From NCBI RefSeq assembly GCF_029892285.1, contig NZ_JARXVM010000001.1:434001-498000 (forward strand): a stretch of DNA of 64,000 nt, written 5' to 3'. Both the position numbers and the translations under genes were made by a program. Source of the DNA: Rhizobium sp. SG_E_25_P2. Lineage in GTDB: Bacteria; Pseudomonadota; Alphaproteobacteria; Rhizobiales; Rhizobiaceae. The notes beneath the pieces are model-generated. The model searched no databases, was not told the DNA's origin, and saw nothing but the letters and a program-made list of their open reading frames with translations. Shown one piece after another: positions 37,761-46,843 of this stretch; within the stretch, counting starts at the first letter, position 1, and each line of letters opens with the position of its first letter.

Positions 37761-39044
37761 ATGCTCAACGATCCCCGCTCGCACGGTCTATGGGAAAAGA
37801 CCGCCCCTTCGCCAGCATCCACGCCTGCTCTGTCAGGCGACGCCCAGGCCGATGTCGTCATTGTCGGCGGCGGCTTCACCGGCATTTCGGCGGCGCTGCA
37901 TCTGGCCGCGCGCGGAAGTTCAGTCATCGTGCTGGAAGCGCGCGAACCGGGCTATGGCGGCGCTGGCCGCAATGTCGGGCTGATCAATGCCGGCATGTGG
38001 GTGATGCCCGACGACCTGCCGGGCGTTCTCGGCGACCTGCATGGCGAGCGACTGCTGGACCTGCTCGGCAACGGCCCGCAGCTGGTGATGGAACTGATCG
38101 ACAAGCATGGGATCGCCTGCGAACTGGAGCGTCAGGGCACGCTGCATTGCGCTGTGGGCGACGAGGGTCTCAAGGAAATCGAATCGCGTTGCGAACAATG
38201 GGCCAAGCGCGGCGCGCCGGTGAGCATGCTCTCGGCTGAAGAGACCGCCCGCCGCATTGGCGCATCCGCCTATCGCGGCGCGCTTCTCGACATGCGGGCC
38301 GGCACGCTGCAGCCGCTCGCTTATGTGCGCGGCCTCGCCCGGGCCGCTCTGGCCGCCGGCGCACGGCTTTGCGGCGACAGCCCGGTCATCGCAACAGAAC
38401 GGCAGGGATCGCGCTGGAAAGTCTCGACCGCGCAAGGATCGGTCACCGCCGACTGGATCATCGTCGCCACCGACGCCTATAGCACCGGCCCCTGGGAGCA
38501 GGTGCGCTATGAGCAGATCCACCTGCCCTATTTCAACCTCGCCACGGCGCCGCTGTCGGCCGATCTTCTCAAAGAAATCCTGCCCAACCGCGAGGGCTGC
38601 TGGGACACCAAGGAAATCCTGTCCTCCTTCCGCATGGACCGGGCGGGACGCATGGTGTTCGGCAGCGTCGGCGCGCTGCGCAATGGCGGCCAGACCGTGC
38701 ACAAGAACTGGGCGCGACGGGCGCTCGCCAAGCTCTTCCCGCAACTGGGCGAGGTGGAGTTCGAAAGCGAATGGTATGGCCAGATCGGCATGACCGACAA
38801 CGCCCTGCCCCGCTTCCACCGGTTCGCAGACAATGTCGTGGGTTTTTCCGGCTATAACGGCCGCGGCATTGCTCCCGGCACCGTGTTCGGCAAGGTTCTC
38901 TCGCAACTGATTCTCGGCGACATGACGGAACAGGATCTGCCGCTGCCAGTCACCGATCCGCGCGCGCCGAGCCTTCGTCCCATCAAGGAAGCCTGGTATG
39001 AGGCGGGCGCCCAGGTGGCGCATTTCGCCGAACACCGTCTCTGA
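37761..39044 (+). CDS. amaA: L-pipecolate oxidase AmaA-like FAD oxidoreductase
   Basis: A 427-aa DAO-family flavoprotein with the FAD-binding motif VVIVGGGFTGISAALHLAARG (about residues 33-53), the GYGGAGRNVGLINAGMW stretch and the C-terminal FSGYNGRGIAPGT motif. Length and pairing with an amaB-type dehydrogenase 37 bp downstream match pseudomonad AmaA, which oxidises L-pipecolate to piperideine-6-carboxylate in lysine catabolism. Other amines (for example gamma-glutamylputrescine) are handled by relatives, so the substrate rests mainly on context. Confidence 0.75.
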   Translation: MLNDPRSHGLWEKTAPSPASTPALSGDAQADVVIVGGGFTGISAALHLAARGSSVIVLEAREPGYGGAGRNVGLINAGMWVMPDDLPGVLGDLHGERLLDLLGNGPQLVMELIDKHGIACELERQGTLHCAVGDEGLKEIESRCEQWAKRGAPVSMLSAEETARRIGASAYRGALLDMRAGTLQPLAYVRGLARAALAAGARLCGDSPVIATERQGSRWKVSTAQGSVTADWIIVATDAYSTGPWEQVRYEQIHLPYFNLATAPLSADLLKEILPNREGCWDTKEILSSFRMDRAGRMVFGSVGALRNGGQTVHKNWARRALAKLFPQLGEVEFESEWYGQIGMTDNALPRFHRFADNVVGFSGYNGRGIAPGTVFGKVLSQLILGDMTEQDLPLPVTDPRAPSLRPIKEAWYEAGAQVAHFAEHRL

Positions 39045-39081
39045 TCAACATTCAACGCCCTCCAACCTTCGGAAGACGATC

Positions 39082-40623
39082 ATGACCCTTTCCACTCTCG
39101 ACCTCGCCAGCGAAACAGCCCAGCTGATGGCGTCGCTCGGCGTTCCCGCCTCGCGCCTGACCGGCGGCTCACTCTCCGTCTTCTCGCCGGTCACCGGCAA
39201 AGAGATCGCCACTGTCGCTGAAGACGATGCGGCGGCGACCGACGCCGCCATCGATCGCGCGCATACGGCCTTCCTCGCCTGGCGCAACATCCCGGCTCCC
39301 AAGCGCGGCGAACTCGTGCGCCTGCTCGGCGAAGAACTCCGCGCCAACAAGGATGCGCTCGGCCGTCTCGTGTCGATCGAGGTCGGCAAGATCACTTCGG
39401 AAGGCCTGGGCGAAGTGCAGGAAATGATCGACATCTGCGATTTCGCCGTCGGTCTCTCCCGCCAGCTTTATGGCCTGACCATCGCCACCGAACGCGGCGA
39501 CCATCGCATGATGGAAACCTGGCATCCCCTAGGCGTCACCGGCATTATCTCGGCCTTCAACTTCCCTGTCGCCGTCTGGTCGTGGAATGCGGCGCTGGCG
39601 CTGGTCTGCGGCAATTCCGTCCTGTGGAAGCCGTCGGAAAAGACCCCGCTGACGGCGATCGCCACCCACGCCATTCTCGACCGCGCCATCGCCCGTTATG
39701 TCGAAGCTGGTTACGCCGCGCCCGAGGGCCTGTCGCAGTTGCTGATCGGCGGCCGCGCCATCGGCGAGACGCTGGTCGACAACAAGAAGGTCGCGCTCGT
39801 GTCGGCGACCGGCTCGACCGCGATGGGCCGTCAGGTGGGCCCGCGCGTCGCCGCCCGCTTCGGCCGCTCGATCCTGGAACTCGGCGGCAACAATGCCGCG
39901 ATCATCTGCCCCTCGGCCGATCTCGATCTGGCGCTGCGCGGCATCGCCTTCGCCGCCATGGGCACCGCCGGCCAGCGCTGCACCACGCTGCGCCGCCTCT
40001 TCGTGCATGACAGCGTCTATGACGCGCTGGTGCCGCGTCTGATCAAGGCCTATGGCTCGGTGCAGATCGGCAATCCGCTCGAAACAGGCACGCTGATCGG
40101 CCCGCTGATCGACGCCCGCGCGTATCAGGCCATGCAGTCCTCGCTCGACGCTGCGAAAGCCGATGGCGGAACGGTGCATGGCGGCGGCCGCGTGCTCGAA
40201 GCCGAAGGCGGCAACGCCTATTATGTCCGCCCGGCGCTTGTGGAAATGCCGTCGCAATGCGGTCCGGTGGAGCACGAGACCTTCGCGCCCATTCTCTATG
40301 TGATGAAATATTCCGATTTCGACGCCACGCTCGAGCTGCACAACGCCGTGCCGCAGGGCCTGTCCTCGTCGATCTTCACCAATGACCTGCGCGAAGCGGA
40401 AGCGTTTCTCTCGGCTCGCGGCTCTGATTGCGGCATCGCAAACGTCAATATCGGCCCCTCGGGCGCGGAAATCGGCGGCGCCTTCGGCGGCGAGAAGGAA
40501 ACCGGCGGCGGTCGCGAATCCGGCTCCGACTCCTGGAAGGCCTATATGCGGCGCGCCACCAACACCATCAATTACGGCCGCACCCTGCCGCTCGCCCAGG
40601 GCGTGAAGTTCGACGTCGAATAA
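39082..40623 (+). CDS. amaB: L-piperidine-6-carboxylate (aminoadipate semialdehyde) dehydrogenase AmaB
   Basis: Aldehyde dehydrogenase of the ALDH7/antiquitin type, 513 aa, oxidising 2-aminoadipate 6-semialdehyde to 2-aminoadipate. The stretches GVTGIISAFNFPVAVWSWN, SATGSTAMGRQVG, LELGGNNA (general-base Glu) and AGQRCTTLRRLFVH (catalytic Cys) are characteristic. The C-terminal GEKETGGGRESGSDSWK is an ALDH7 hallmark. The ATG at 39082 follows GGAAGACG. It forms an operon with amaA and ends at a strong terminator. Confidence 0.88.
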   Translation: MTLSTLDLASETAQLMASLGVPASRLTGGSLSVFSPVTGKEIATVAEDDAAATDAAIDRAHTAFLAWRNIPAPKRGELVRLLGEELRANKDALGRLVSIEVGKITSEGLGEVQEMIDICDFAVGLSRQLYGLTIATERGDHRMMETWHPLGVTGIISAFNFPVAVWSWNAALALVCGNSVLWKPSEKTPLTAIATHAILDRAIARYVEAGYAAPEGLSQLLIGGRAIGETLVDNKKVALVSATGSTAMGRQVGPRVAARFGRSILELGGNNAAIICPSADLDLALRGIAFAAMGTAGQRCTTLRRLFVHDSVYDALVPRLIKAYGSVQIGNPLETGTLIGPLIDARAYQAMQSSLDAAKADGGTVHGGGRVLEAEGGNAYYVRPALVEMPSQCGPVEHETFAPILYVMKYSDFDATLELHNAVPQGLSSSIFTNDLREAEAFLSARGSDCGIANVNIGPSGAEIGGAFGGEKETGGGRESGSDSWKAYMRRATNTINYGRTLPLAQGVKFDVE

Positions 40624-40644
40624 GACGTCCGGACCCTGAACAGG

Positions 40645-40683
40645 AAAAAGCCCTTTTCGGCGGCGCCGGAAAGGGCTTTTTTC
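40645..40683. terminator. Bidirectional intrinsic terminator between amaB and aminotransferase
   Basis: AAAAAGCCCTTT pairs perfectly with AAAGGGCTTTTT across a 13-base GC-rich loop, with runs of A on one side and T on the other. It can stop transcription from both convergent genes. Confidence 0.9.
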
Positions 40684-40704
40684 ATCGGGCGATTGGCCGA
40701 AGGA

Positions 40705-41892
40705 TCAGGCGCGTTTGGCGGCCGGCAGCAGTTCCTCGCCGAGCGTGGCGATCCTGTGCATGGCGATCTTCAGATCCTCATCCGGAACGGTCAGCGAAAG
40801 ACGCAGGAAATTCCGCGCCTGCACGCCAAACGAGTTGCCGGGCATCACAGCGACATGCTTGTCTTTCAGCAGCTTCCAGGCGAAGTCCTCGCCCGAAAGT
40901 CCCGTCGCGGAGACGTCCAGCAGAATGAACATGCCGCCTTCGGGCATCAGCGGCGCGATGGCGTTTGAGCCTTCCAGCGCCTCGCGGGCGATATTGGCGC
41001 GACGCCAGTAATTGTCGCGCATCACGGCGGCGGTGTCGAAATCCTGGCTGAGCGCCATGGCCGTCATGTCGGAAATGAACGGCTGAACGCCGAACAGCAT
41101 AGTTTCAGACACCGGCAGCAGCCGCTCGCAGAATTCCGCCGGGCCGATGGCCCAGCCGGAGCGGAAGCCCGGCGCGGCATGCGACTTGGAAATCGAGGAG
41201 ACGACGATCACCCGGTCGGCAAGCTCGGGATCATCGAAGGGCGAGGCGAAGGCCTTGTCGAAGATCAGCTCTTCATAGACCTCGTCGCAGACGATCCAGA
41301 GATCATGCTTGCGGCAGACCTCGCCGATTTCGGCGACTTCACGCGGGCTGAGCACCGCGCCCGAGGGATTGTGCGGATTGTTGAGCAACAGCACGCGGGT
41401 GTTGGGCGTGATCGCCTTTTCGAGATCGGCGGCCTGGAGATGGAAACGCTGTTCGGCGCGAAGCGGCACAGTGGCGAGACGCGCGCCGGTGGAGGCGACG
41501 ACGCCTTCATAGGTGGCGTAAAGCGGATCGCCGGTCAGTACGACATCGCCTTTTTCCACGAGGCCGAGCATGACGGTGAACAACGCCGTCTGCGTGCCGG
41601 GAAAGCAGAGAACATTGGCGGAGGTGACATCGTCGCGACGCTTGCGATATTTCTCGACCAGCGCCGCCACGACGCCTGGTTCACCGCGGCCATTGGAATA
41701 ACGTGTGCGGCCGGCATACATGGCGCGGGCGCATTCATCGAGAAGGGCCTGATCGGGCGGCAGATCGGGTTCGCCGATGGTCAGCTGGATCACGTCGACG
41801 CCGTCATGCGCCATCTGGCGGGCGGCGATGTGCAGCGCCCATTTGCCGGAGCCGAGCCCGTCGAGCCTTTCGGTGATGGAGGCGTAGCGCAT
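40705..41892 (-). CDS. PLP-dependent aminotransferase, AruH (arginine:pyruvate transaminase)-like
   Basis: A 395-aa fold-type I aminotransferase. The N-terminus (RYASITERLDGLGSGKW) and the motifs LNNPHNPSGAVL, VCDEVYEELIFD and SSISKSHAAPGFRSGWAIGP (Schiff-base Lys in SKS) resemble AruH, which transaminates L-arginine to 2-ketoarginine. The neighbours are a TetR regulator (4 bp away), a dimethylargininase-family hydrolase and a divergent polar amino-acid ABC system. This supports arginine or a guanidino relative as substrate. Aspartate-type specificity is an alternative. Confidence 0.75.
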   Translation of the reverse strand: MRYASITERLDGLGSGKWALHIAARQMAHDGVDVIQLTIGEPDLPPDQALLDECARAMYAGRTRYSNGRGEPGVVAALVEKYRKRRDDVTSANVLCFPGTQTALFTVMLGLVEKGDVVLTGDPLYATYEGVVASTGARLATVPLRAEQRFHLQAADLEKAITPNTRVLLLNNPHNPSGAVLSPREVAEIGEVCRKHDLWIVCDEVYEELIFDKAFASPFDDPELADRVIVVSSISKSHAAPGFRSGWAIGPAEFCERLLPVSETMLFGVQPFISDMTAMALSQDFDTAAVMRDNYWRRANIAREALEGSNAIAPLMPEGGMFILLDVSATGLSGEDFAWKLLKDKHVAVMPGNSFGVQARNFLRLSLTVPDEDLKIAMHRIATLGEELLPAAKRA

Positions 41893-41896
41893 GATG

Positions 41897-42550
41897 TCAG
41901 TCCTTTTTGAGAAAATGCGGATCTTCGATGGGCAGGGTCAGCCCGGTCAGGCGCTCGACGGCGAGGAGCGCGATGCGGCCGAGTTCGCCTTCGGAAAACA
42001 TATCGGCCGCCATGCAGCCTTCGAGCCAGAGACCGTCGATGACGCCATTGATGGCGATGGCCTGAGCGCGGCGATCCTCAGGCGTCGAGGCCTTGCCCGC
42101 GGCTTCCATCGCGTCCTTGACGAGATTTTCGATCGTGTCGCGATAGGAGATGTAGCCCTCGCGGTGAATGCCGGCCAGCGCCGGATCGACGCCGGTCTGG
42201 GCGATGAAGGTCGCCCAGAGCGCCAGCATGCGCTGGTCGATGACCGGCGGCTTGAAATTGGCGAGCACAAAAACCGACAGCCGCGCGAGCGGATCGCCGT
42301 GATGCTCGTCGGCCGAGCGCTGGGCGGTGTCGAACATCGTGACGACCACTTCGCGATAGGCGGCCTGGAAGAGATTGTCCTTGCCGGCGAAATAGTGGCG
42401 GATCAGGCCGGCTGTCACCCCGGCCCGATCGGCGATCTGTCGCACTGTCGCGCCCTGCAGCCCGAACTCGACGATGCAGTCGAGCGTGGCGGCGACTAGC
42501 GCCTGCCGCCGCGCATCTTCGCTTTCATGATGAAAGCTGCGTCGCGTCAT
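41897..42550 (-). CDS. TetR-family regulator (BetI-like)
   Basis: A 217-aa repressor with an N-terminal TetR HTH (GLQGATVRQIADRAGVTAGLIRHYFAGKDNLFQAAYR) and a BetI-like C-terminal ligand domain. It is sandwiched between the hydrolase and the aminotransferase genes with gaps of 1 and 4 bp, so it is translated with them. It probably controls this operon and the divergent transporter; the ligand is not known. Confidence 0.85.
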   Translation of the reverse strand: MTRRSFHHESEDARRQALVAATLDCIVEFGLQGATVRQIADRAGVTAGLIRHYFAGKDNLFQAAYREVVVTMFDTAQRSADEHHGDPLARLSVFVLANFKPPVIDQRMLALWATFIAQTGVDPALAGIHREGYISYRDTIENLVKDAMEAAGKASTPEDRRAQAIAINGVIDGLWLEGCMAADMFSEGELGRIALLAVERLTGLTLPIEDPHFLKKD

Positions 42551-42551
42551 C

Positions 42552-43427
42552 TCAGTCCCTTCTCAGGATCGGCCGCGTGAGGCAGGTCGGGCCGCCTTCG
42601 CAGGCGATGCAGAGCGCATCCGCAGTGAAGGTCTGGACCTCGCAGCCGGCGGCCTCCATGGCGGCCTTGGTCTTTGGGAAGCCGTCGATCATGATCACCT
42701 TGTAGGGCGAGGTCGGCAGGACGTTGAGATTGAGGCCGTTGCTGTCGGCGAATTCTTCCGGCGGCGCGACGATCATCCGGATGCCGCGCTCCTTGAGCAG
42801 CAGATAGAAGCTCGCCGGCAGAAGGGGCGCATGCACCAGCGCCAGATCCTCGGCGAGCGGCGAAATCACGCTCATCAGATGCAGGCAGGCCTCCTCACCC
42901 TGCCAGAGCGGCAGGTCGAAACCGAGAACGGTGACGCCGAGCGGCGCGAGAATCGCCTGAAGCTGATCGATGCCGGCCTGATTGGAGCGGACGCCGCGTC
43001 CGATGCAGAGGGTCTGCTTGTCGAGCCAGACGCAATCGCCGCTTTCCACCGAGCCCGGCGCTTCGAGACGGCCGAGAATAGGGATTCCGGCGGCGCGGTA
43101 GGCGGCCTCGTGCAGATCAGCCTCCTGGCGGCGGAGCGGCTTACCCATCCGCAGAATCACCGCGCCTTTATCGGTCACGAAAGACGGATCCTGCGTGAAC
43201 ATCGAATCAGCAAGGCCGTCGCCTTCATCCTCCAGCCAGAGTATCTCGGCCCCGGATTGTTCGACCAGACGCGCGAAAGCCTGATATTGCTCGATCGCCT
43301 TGGGCGCGTCGAAGGTCGGACCGTAATGCCATTCCTGCGGATCCGCAGCGAGAAGGCTCTTGCCCGGGCGTCGCATCAGAACGCGGGCGAGAGAGGTGGA
43401 CATCGCCTGGGAACCATAGGCGCTCAT
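42552..43427 (-). CDS. Dimethylarginine dimethylaminohydrolase (DDAH)-family amidinotransferase-fold hydrolase
   Basis: A 291-aa pentein-fold protein starting at ATG 43427, with GGAG nine bases upstream. Family stretches are FTQDPSFVTDKG, the Glu/Asp-containing SVESGDCVWLD, a His in CLHLMSVISPL, and the C-terminal nucleophile Cys282 in CEGGPTCLTRPI. DDAH hydrolyses asymmetric dimethylarginine to citrulline plus dimethylamine; relatives act on arginine. It heads the operon with the TetR and aminotransferase genes. Confidence 0.78.
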   Translation of the reverse strand: MSAYGSQAMSTSLARVLMRRPGKSLLAADPQEWHYGPTFDAPKAIEQYQAFARLVEQSGAEILWLEDEGDGLADSMFTQDPSFVTDKGAVILRMGKPLRRQEADLHEAAYRAAGIPILGRLEAPGSVESGDCVWLDKQTLCIGRGVRSNQAGIDQLQAILAPLGVTVLGFDLPLWQGEEACLHLMSVISPLAEDLALVHAPLLPASFYLLLKERGIRMIVAPPEEFADSNGLNLNVLPTSPYKVIMIDGFPKTKAAMEAAGCEVQTFTADALCIACEGGPTCLTRPILRRD

Positions 43428-43488
43428 GGAAAACTCCGAGATGGGGGACGTAAGCGGAATTGCTGCCCTGCAAGATAAATGGATTATA

Positions 43489-43513
43489 CACTTGAATAAT
43501 TGCAAAACAAGTG
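43489..43513. promoter_or_regulatory. Inverted repeat in the DDAH/ABC transporter divergent promoter
   Basis: CACTTG (43489-43494) and CAAGTG (43508-43513) are complementary arms separated by 13 bases in an AT-rich stretch between the hydrolase operon and the transporter operon. Within it, TTGAATAATTGCAA is itself nearly palindromic. It is a plausible operator for the TetR-family regulator encoded next door. Confidence 0.45.
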
Positions 43514-43627
43514 ATTTACTTTTCCCAAAGGCCGGGCGGAGGCCAGTGACCGCACCGGCGAAAGATAAGACTGGGGAACAAAAAACATCACGAATGGGCG
43601 ATGACACGCCCATGTTTGGCGGTATTC

Positions 43628-44401
43628 ATGACAGAGACGGCGAAAGCCATCGAGGTTCACGATCTATTCAAGAAATTCGGCCCGCTCGAAGTGCTCAAGG
43701 GCGTTTCGATCTCCGCTAGCCAGGGCGACGTGATCGCCATCATCGGCGGGAGCGGTTCGGGGAAATCGACATTTCTTCGCTGCATCAACATGCTCGAATT
43801 GCCGAGCGCCGGATCGATCCACATTCACGGCGAGGAGATCGCCATGAAGAAAGATGGTCAAGGCGGCTTGCAGCCAGCCAATCGCAAGCAGGTGCAGCGC
43901 ATCCGCTCACGGCTCGCCATGGTGTTCCAGAGCTTCAATCTCTGGCAACATATGACGGTGCTGCAGAATGTGATCGAGGTGCCGGTGCATGTGCTGGGCC
44001 TCAAGCGCGACGAGGCGATCGCCAAGGCCGAGACGCTTTTGAAGCGGGTCGGCCTGTTTGAAAAGCGCGACATCTATCCCGCCTTCATGTCCGGTGGACA
44101 ACAGCAACGCGCAGCCATCGCCCGCGCGCTCGCCGTCGATCCGCTCGCTCTGCTATTCGACGAGCCGACCTCGGCGCTCGATCCGGAACTGGTGGGCGAA
44201 GTGCTGAGCGTCATCGGCGACCTGGCCAAGGAAAATCGCACCATGCTGCTCGTCACGCATGAGATGAACTTCGCCCGCAACGTGGCGAACCATGTCGTCT
44301 TCCTTCACAACGGGCTCATCGAGGAGCAGGGCCCGCCGGATCAGGTCTTCGGCGCGCCGAAGTCGGAACGTCTCCGGAAATTCATAAGCTCCATCCACTG
44401 A
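43628..44401 (+). CDS. Polar amino-acid ABC transporter ATP-binding protein (HisP/ArtP type)
   Basis: A 257-aa ATPase with Walker A GGSGSGKST, signature SGGQQQRAAIARALA, Walker B LLFDEPTSALDPE and H-loop LLVTHEMNF. The ATG at 43628 matches the family N-terminus; an in-frame ATG at 43601 is an alternative. It energises import by the two permeases downstream. It belongs to the PAAT family specific for His, Arg, Lys or opines; linked arginine-type enzymes suggest arginine or a methylarginine. Confidence 0.9.
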   Translation: MTETAKAIEVHDLFKKFGPLEVLKGVSISASQGDVIAIIGGSGSGKSTFLRCINMLELPSAGSIHIHGEEIAMKKDGQGGLQPANRKQVQRIRSRLAMVFQSFNLWQHMTVLQNVIEVPVHVLGLKRDEAIAKAETLLKRVGLFEKRDIYPAFMSGGQQQRAAIARALAVDPLALLFDEPTSALDPELVGEVLSVIGDLAKENRTMLLVTHEMNFARNVANHVVFLHNGLIEEQGPPDQVFGAPKSERLRKFISSIH

Positions 44402-44426
44402 CCACAACAGAAAACAGGGGAACCTC

Positions 44427-45209
44427 ATGATCAAGGCATTGAAAACCGCAGCGTTGGCGCTGGCGGTTGTATTGGGCGGCGGCGCAGTCGCCTCGGCGGA
44501 AAGCGTGAAGATCGGCTTCATTACCGAGCCCTATCCGCCCTTCACCTCCATGGACGCCTCCGGCAAGTTCGTCGGCTGGGAAGTCGAATTCCAGGAAGCC
44601 GTCTGCAAGGAAGCCAAGCTCGATTGCGTGATCACGCCGGTTTCCTGGGACGGCATCATCCCGGCGCTGACCTCGAAGAAGATCGACGTCATCGTCGCCT
44701 CCATGTCGATCACCGGCGAACGTCTGAAGACCATCGATTTCACCGACAAATATTACAACACCCCCACCGGCGTCATCGGCCGCAAGGAAGACAGCTTCAA
44801 GCCGACCGCCGAAGGCCTGGCCGGCAAGATCATCGGCGTGCAGGTCTCCACCGTCCATGCTGATTATGTGAAGAAGCATTTCGGCGCCACCGCCGCTGAA
44901 ATCAAGGAATACCAGACCCAGGACGAAGCCAACCAGGATCTCGCCGCCGGCCGCGTCGACGCAGTCCAGGCCGATGCGCTCGCGCTCGACGCCTTCCTGA
45001 AGTCCGAAGCCGGCGCCGCCTGCTGCGACTACAAGGGCGACGTCGCCGCCGATCTCGAAATCCTCGGCCCCGGCGTGGGCATGGGCGTGCGCAAGGAAGA
45101 CACCGCGCTCAAGGACAAGCTGAACGCCGCCATCAAGGCCATCCGCGCCAATGGCACTTACGACACCTTCTCCAAGAAGTATTTCGACTTCAACATCTAC
45201 GGCGATTGA
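44427..45209 (+). CDS. Periplasmic polar amino-acid-binding protein
   Basis: A 260-aa family 3 solute-binding protein with a Sec signal peptide (MIKALKTAALALAVVLGG, cleavage after ASA-E). Typical features are the FTSMDASGKFVGWEVEFQEAVC ligand-binding start, TSKKIDVIVASMSITGERLKTIDFTDKYY and the C-terminal TYDTFSKKYFDFNIYGD. It delivers the substrate to the ABC permeases that follow. It lies 25 bp after the ATPase gene with AGGGGAACCTC upstream of its ATG. Confidence 0.92.
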   Translation: MIKALKTAALALAVVLGGGAVASAESVKIGFITEPYPPFTSMDASGKFVGWEVEFQEAVCKEAKLDCVITPVSWDGIIPALTSKKIDVIVASMSITGERLKTIDFTDKYYNTPTGVIGRKEDSFKPTAEGLAGKIIGVQVSTVHADYVKKHFGATAAEIKEYQTQDEANQDLAAGRVDAVQADALALDAFLKSEAGAACCDYKGDVAADLEILGPGVGMGVRKEDTALKDKLNAAIKAIRANGTYDTFSKKYFDFNIYGD

Positions 45210-45272
45210 TCGTCACCGGCGCGACGGTTGACCGTCGCGCCGCTTTTCCTCTCGGCGGCGATTGCGAATTCG

Positions 45273-46004
45273 ATGTTTGACGCGCTGATTTCACTGACCA
45301 ATCTCGGAATGCTGTCGCTGGAGCCGCCCGGCTGGGGCGGCGTGTTGCTTGACGGCTTCCTCGTCTCGATCGAAATCGCCATCGGCGGCTTCGGGCTCGG
45401 CGTGCTGATCGGCGCACTCGGCGCCTCAGGCAAGCTCTATGGCGGGCTTGTGACCCGCGACCTGCTTGAAGTCTATACGACGTTGGTGCGGGCGATCCCC
45501 GAACTCATTCTCATTCTGCTGCTCTATTACGCCGGCACCGGCCTCGTGAATCAGGCGCTCGCCGCCTTCGGCCGCGATCCGATCGACATCAGCGGACTCG
45601 TCGCCGGCATCGTGGTGATCGGCTTTGTGCAAGGCGCTTATTCCACCGAAGTGATCCGCGGCGCGATCAAATCCATTCCGCCTGGCCAGATCGAAGCCGC
45701 GCGCGCTTACGGCATGGGACCAATCCTGATTTTCCGCCGCGTCATCCTGCCGGCCATGCTGCCTTATGCGCTGCCGGGCCTGGGCAATCTCTGGATGATC
45801 GCCACCAAGGACACCGCACTGCTGGCCGTGGTCGGCTTCACGGAACTGACACTCGCCACAAGGCAGGCGGCCGGCGCTACCAAAGCCTATATGACATTCT
45901 ATCTCGCCGCCGGCGCGCTCTACCTCGCGCTCAGCCTTGTGTCTGCCCTGATCATCAAGGCGCTCGACGCGCATTTCCGCCGCGGCATAGCGAGGCCGGC
46001 ATGA
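45273..46004 (+). CDS. Amino-acid ABC transporter permease (HisQ type)
   Basis: A 243-aa inner-membrane permease with about five hydrophobic helices and the EAA loop GQIEAARAYGMGPILIFRRVILPAMLPYALPG. The ATG at 45273 is chosen; a TTG at 45228 in frame is less likely. The stop overlaps the next permease start by 4 bp. It forms a heterodimer with the next product. Confidence 0.9.
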   Translation: MFDALISLTNLGMLSLEPPGWGGVLLDGFLVSIEIAIGGFGLGVLIGALGASGKLYGGLVTRDLLEVYTTLVRAIPELILILLLYYAGTGLVNQALAAFGRDPIDISGLVAGIVVIGFVQGAYSTEVIRGAIKSIPPGQIEAARAYGMGPILIFRRVILPAMLPYALPGLGNLWMIATKDTALLAVVGFTELTLATRQAAGATKAYMTFYLAAGALYLALSLVSALIIKALDAHFRRGIARPA

Positions 46005-46789
46005 GTGCTGTAGAGATATCCAAGCCGGGCTTCTGGATGCCGCATCGCATCGTGATGGCGACTTTCTTCGCCGCTCTGGTGCTATCGGCCGCGCTGCTGA
46101 TGCGATGGGACTGGCTGCCGCGCTACATTCCCATGCTCGGGCAAGGCGTCCTTCGCTCACTGGCTATGTTGTTTTCCTCAGCGATCATCGGCTTCTTCTT
46201 CGCCGTTCTGCTGGGCATCGCGCAGGTGGCGGGGCCGCTGCCGGTCCGTTGGCTCGCCAGCGGCTTCTGCGGCGTGATCAGGGGCACGCCGCTGCTGTTG
46301 CAACTCTGGCTCCTCTATTACGGACTGGGTTCGCTCTTCTCGCAATATCCGGAAATCCGCCAATCTTTCCTCTGGCCCTATCTCCGGCAAGGCTGGCCCT
46401 ATGGCTTCACCGCGCTGATGATTTCCTTCGCGGCCTATGAGGGCGAGGTGATGCGCGGGGCGTTCGCCGGCGTGCCAAAGGGGGAGATCGAGGCGGCCAA
46501 GGCCTATGGGATGAGCCCGTTTACGCTCTTCCGCCGCATCTGGCTGCCGCGCGCCGTGCAGCGGGCGCTGCCGACGCTCTCAGGCGAAACGGTGCTGCAG
46601 CTGAAATCAACGCCGCTGGTGGCGACGATCACGGTCATCGATGTCTATGGCGTGATTTCGAAAGTGCGGCAGGAGACCTACCTGACCTATGAGCCGCTCT
46701 TGCTGCTAGCGGCCATTTACGTCTGCCTGACCGGGCTTCTGGTGGTGACGTTCCGCTATTTCGAGAACAAGATCCCGGTCAAGGGCTGA
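46001..46789 (+). CDS. Amino-acid ABC transporter permease (HisM type)
   Basis: A 262-aa membrane protein with the EAA loop KGEIEAAKAYGMSPFTLFRRIWLPRAVQRALPTL. It starts inside the previous gene's stop (ATGA). It is the last gene of the four-gene transporter operon, which is followed after 55 bp by a strong palindromic repeat. Confidence 0.9.
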   Translation: MSAVEISKPGFWMPHRIVMATFFAALVLSAALLMRWDWLPRYIPMLGQGVLRSLAMLFSSAIIGFFFAVLLGIAQVAGPLPVRWLASGFCGVIRGTPLLLQLWLLYYGLGSLFSQYPEIRQSFLWPYLRQGWPYGFTALMISFAAYEGEVMRGAFAGVPKGEIEAAKAYGMSPFTLFRRIWLPRAVQRALPTLSGETVLQLKSTPLVATITVIDVYGVISKVRQETYLTYEPLLLLAAIYVCLTGLLVVTFRYFENKIPVKG

Positions 46790-46843
46790 CCCCTGGCCAA
46801 GTACTGGCAACGGCTGTTTCTGAGAAAATATCGAGGGAGTAAC

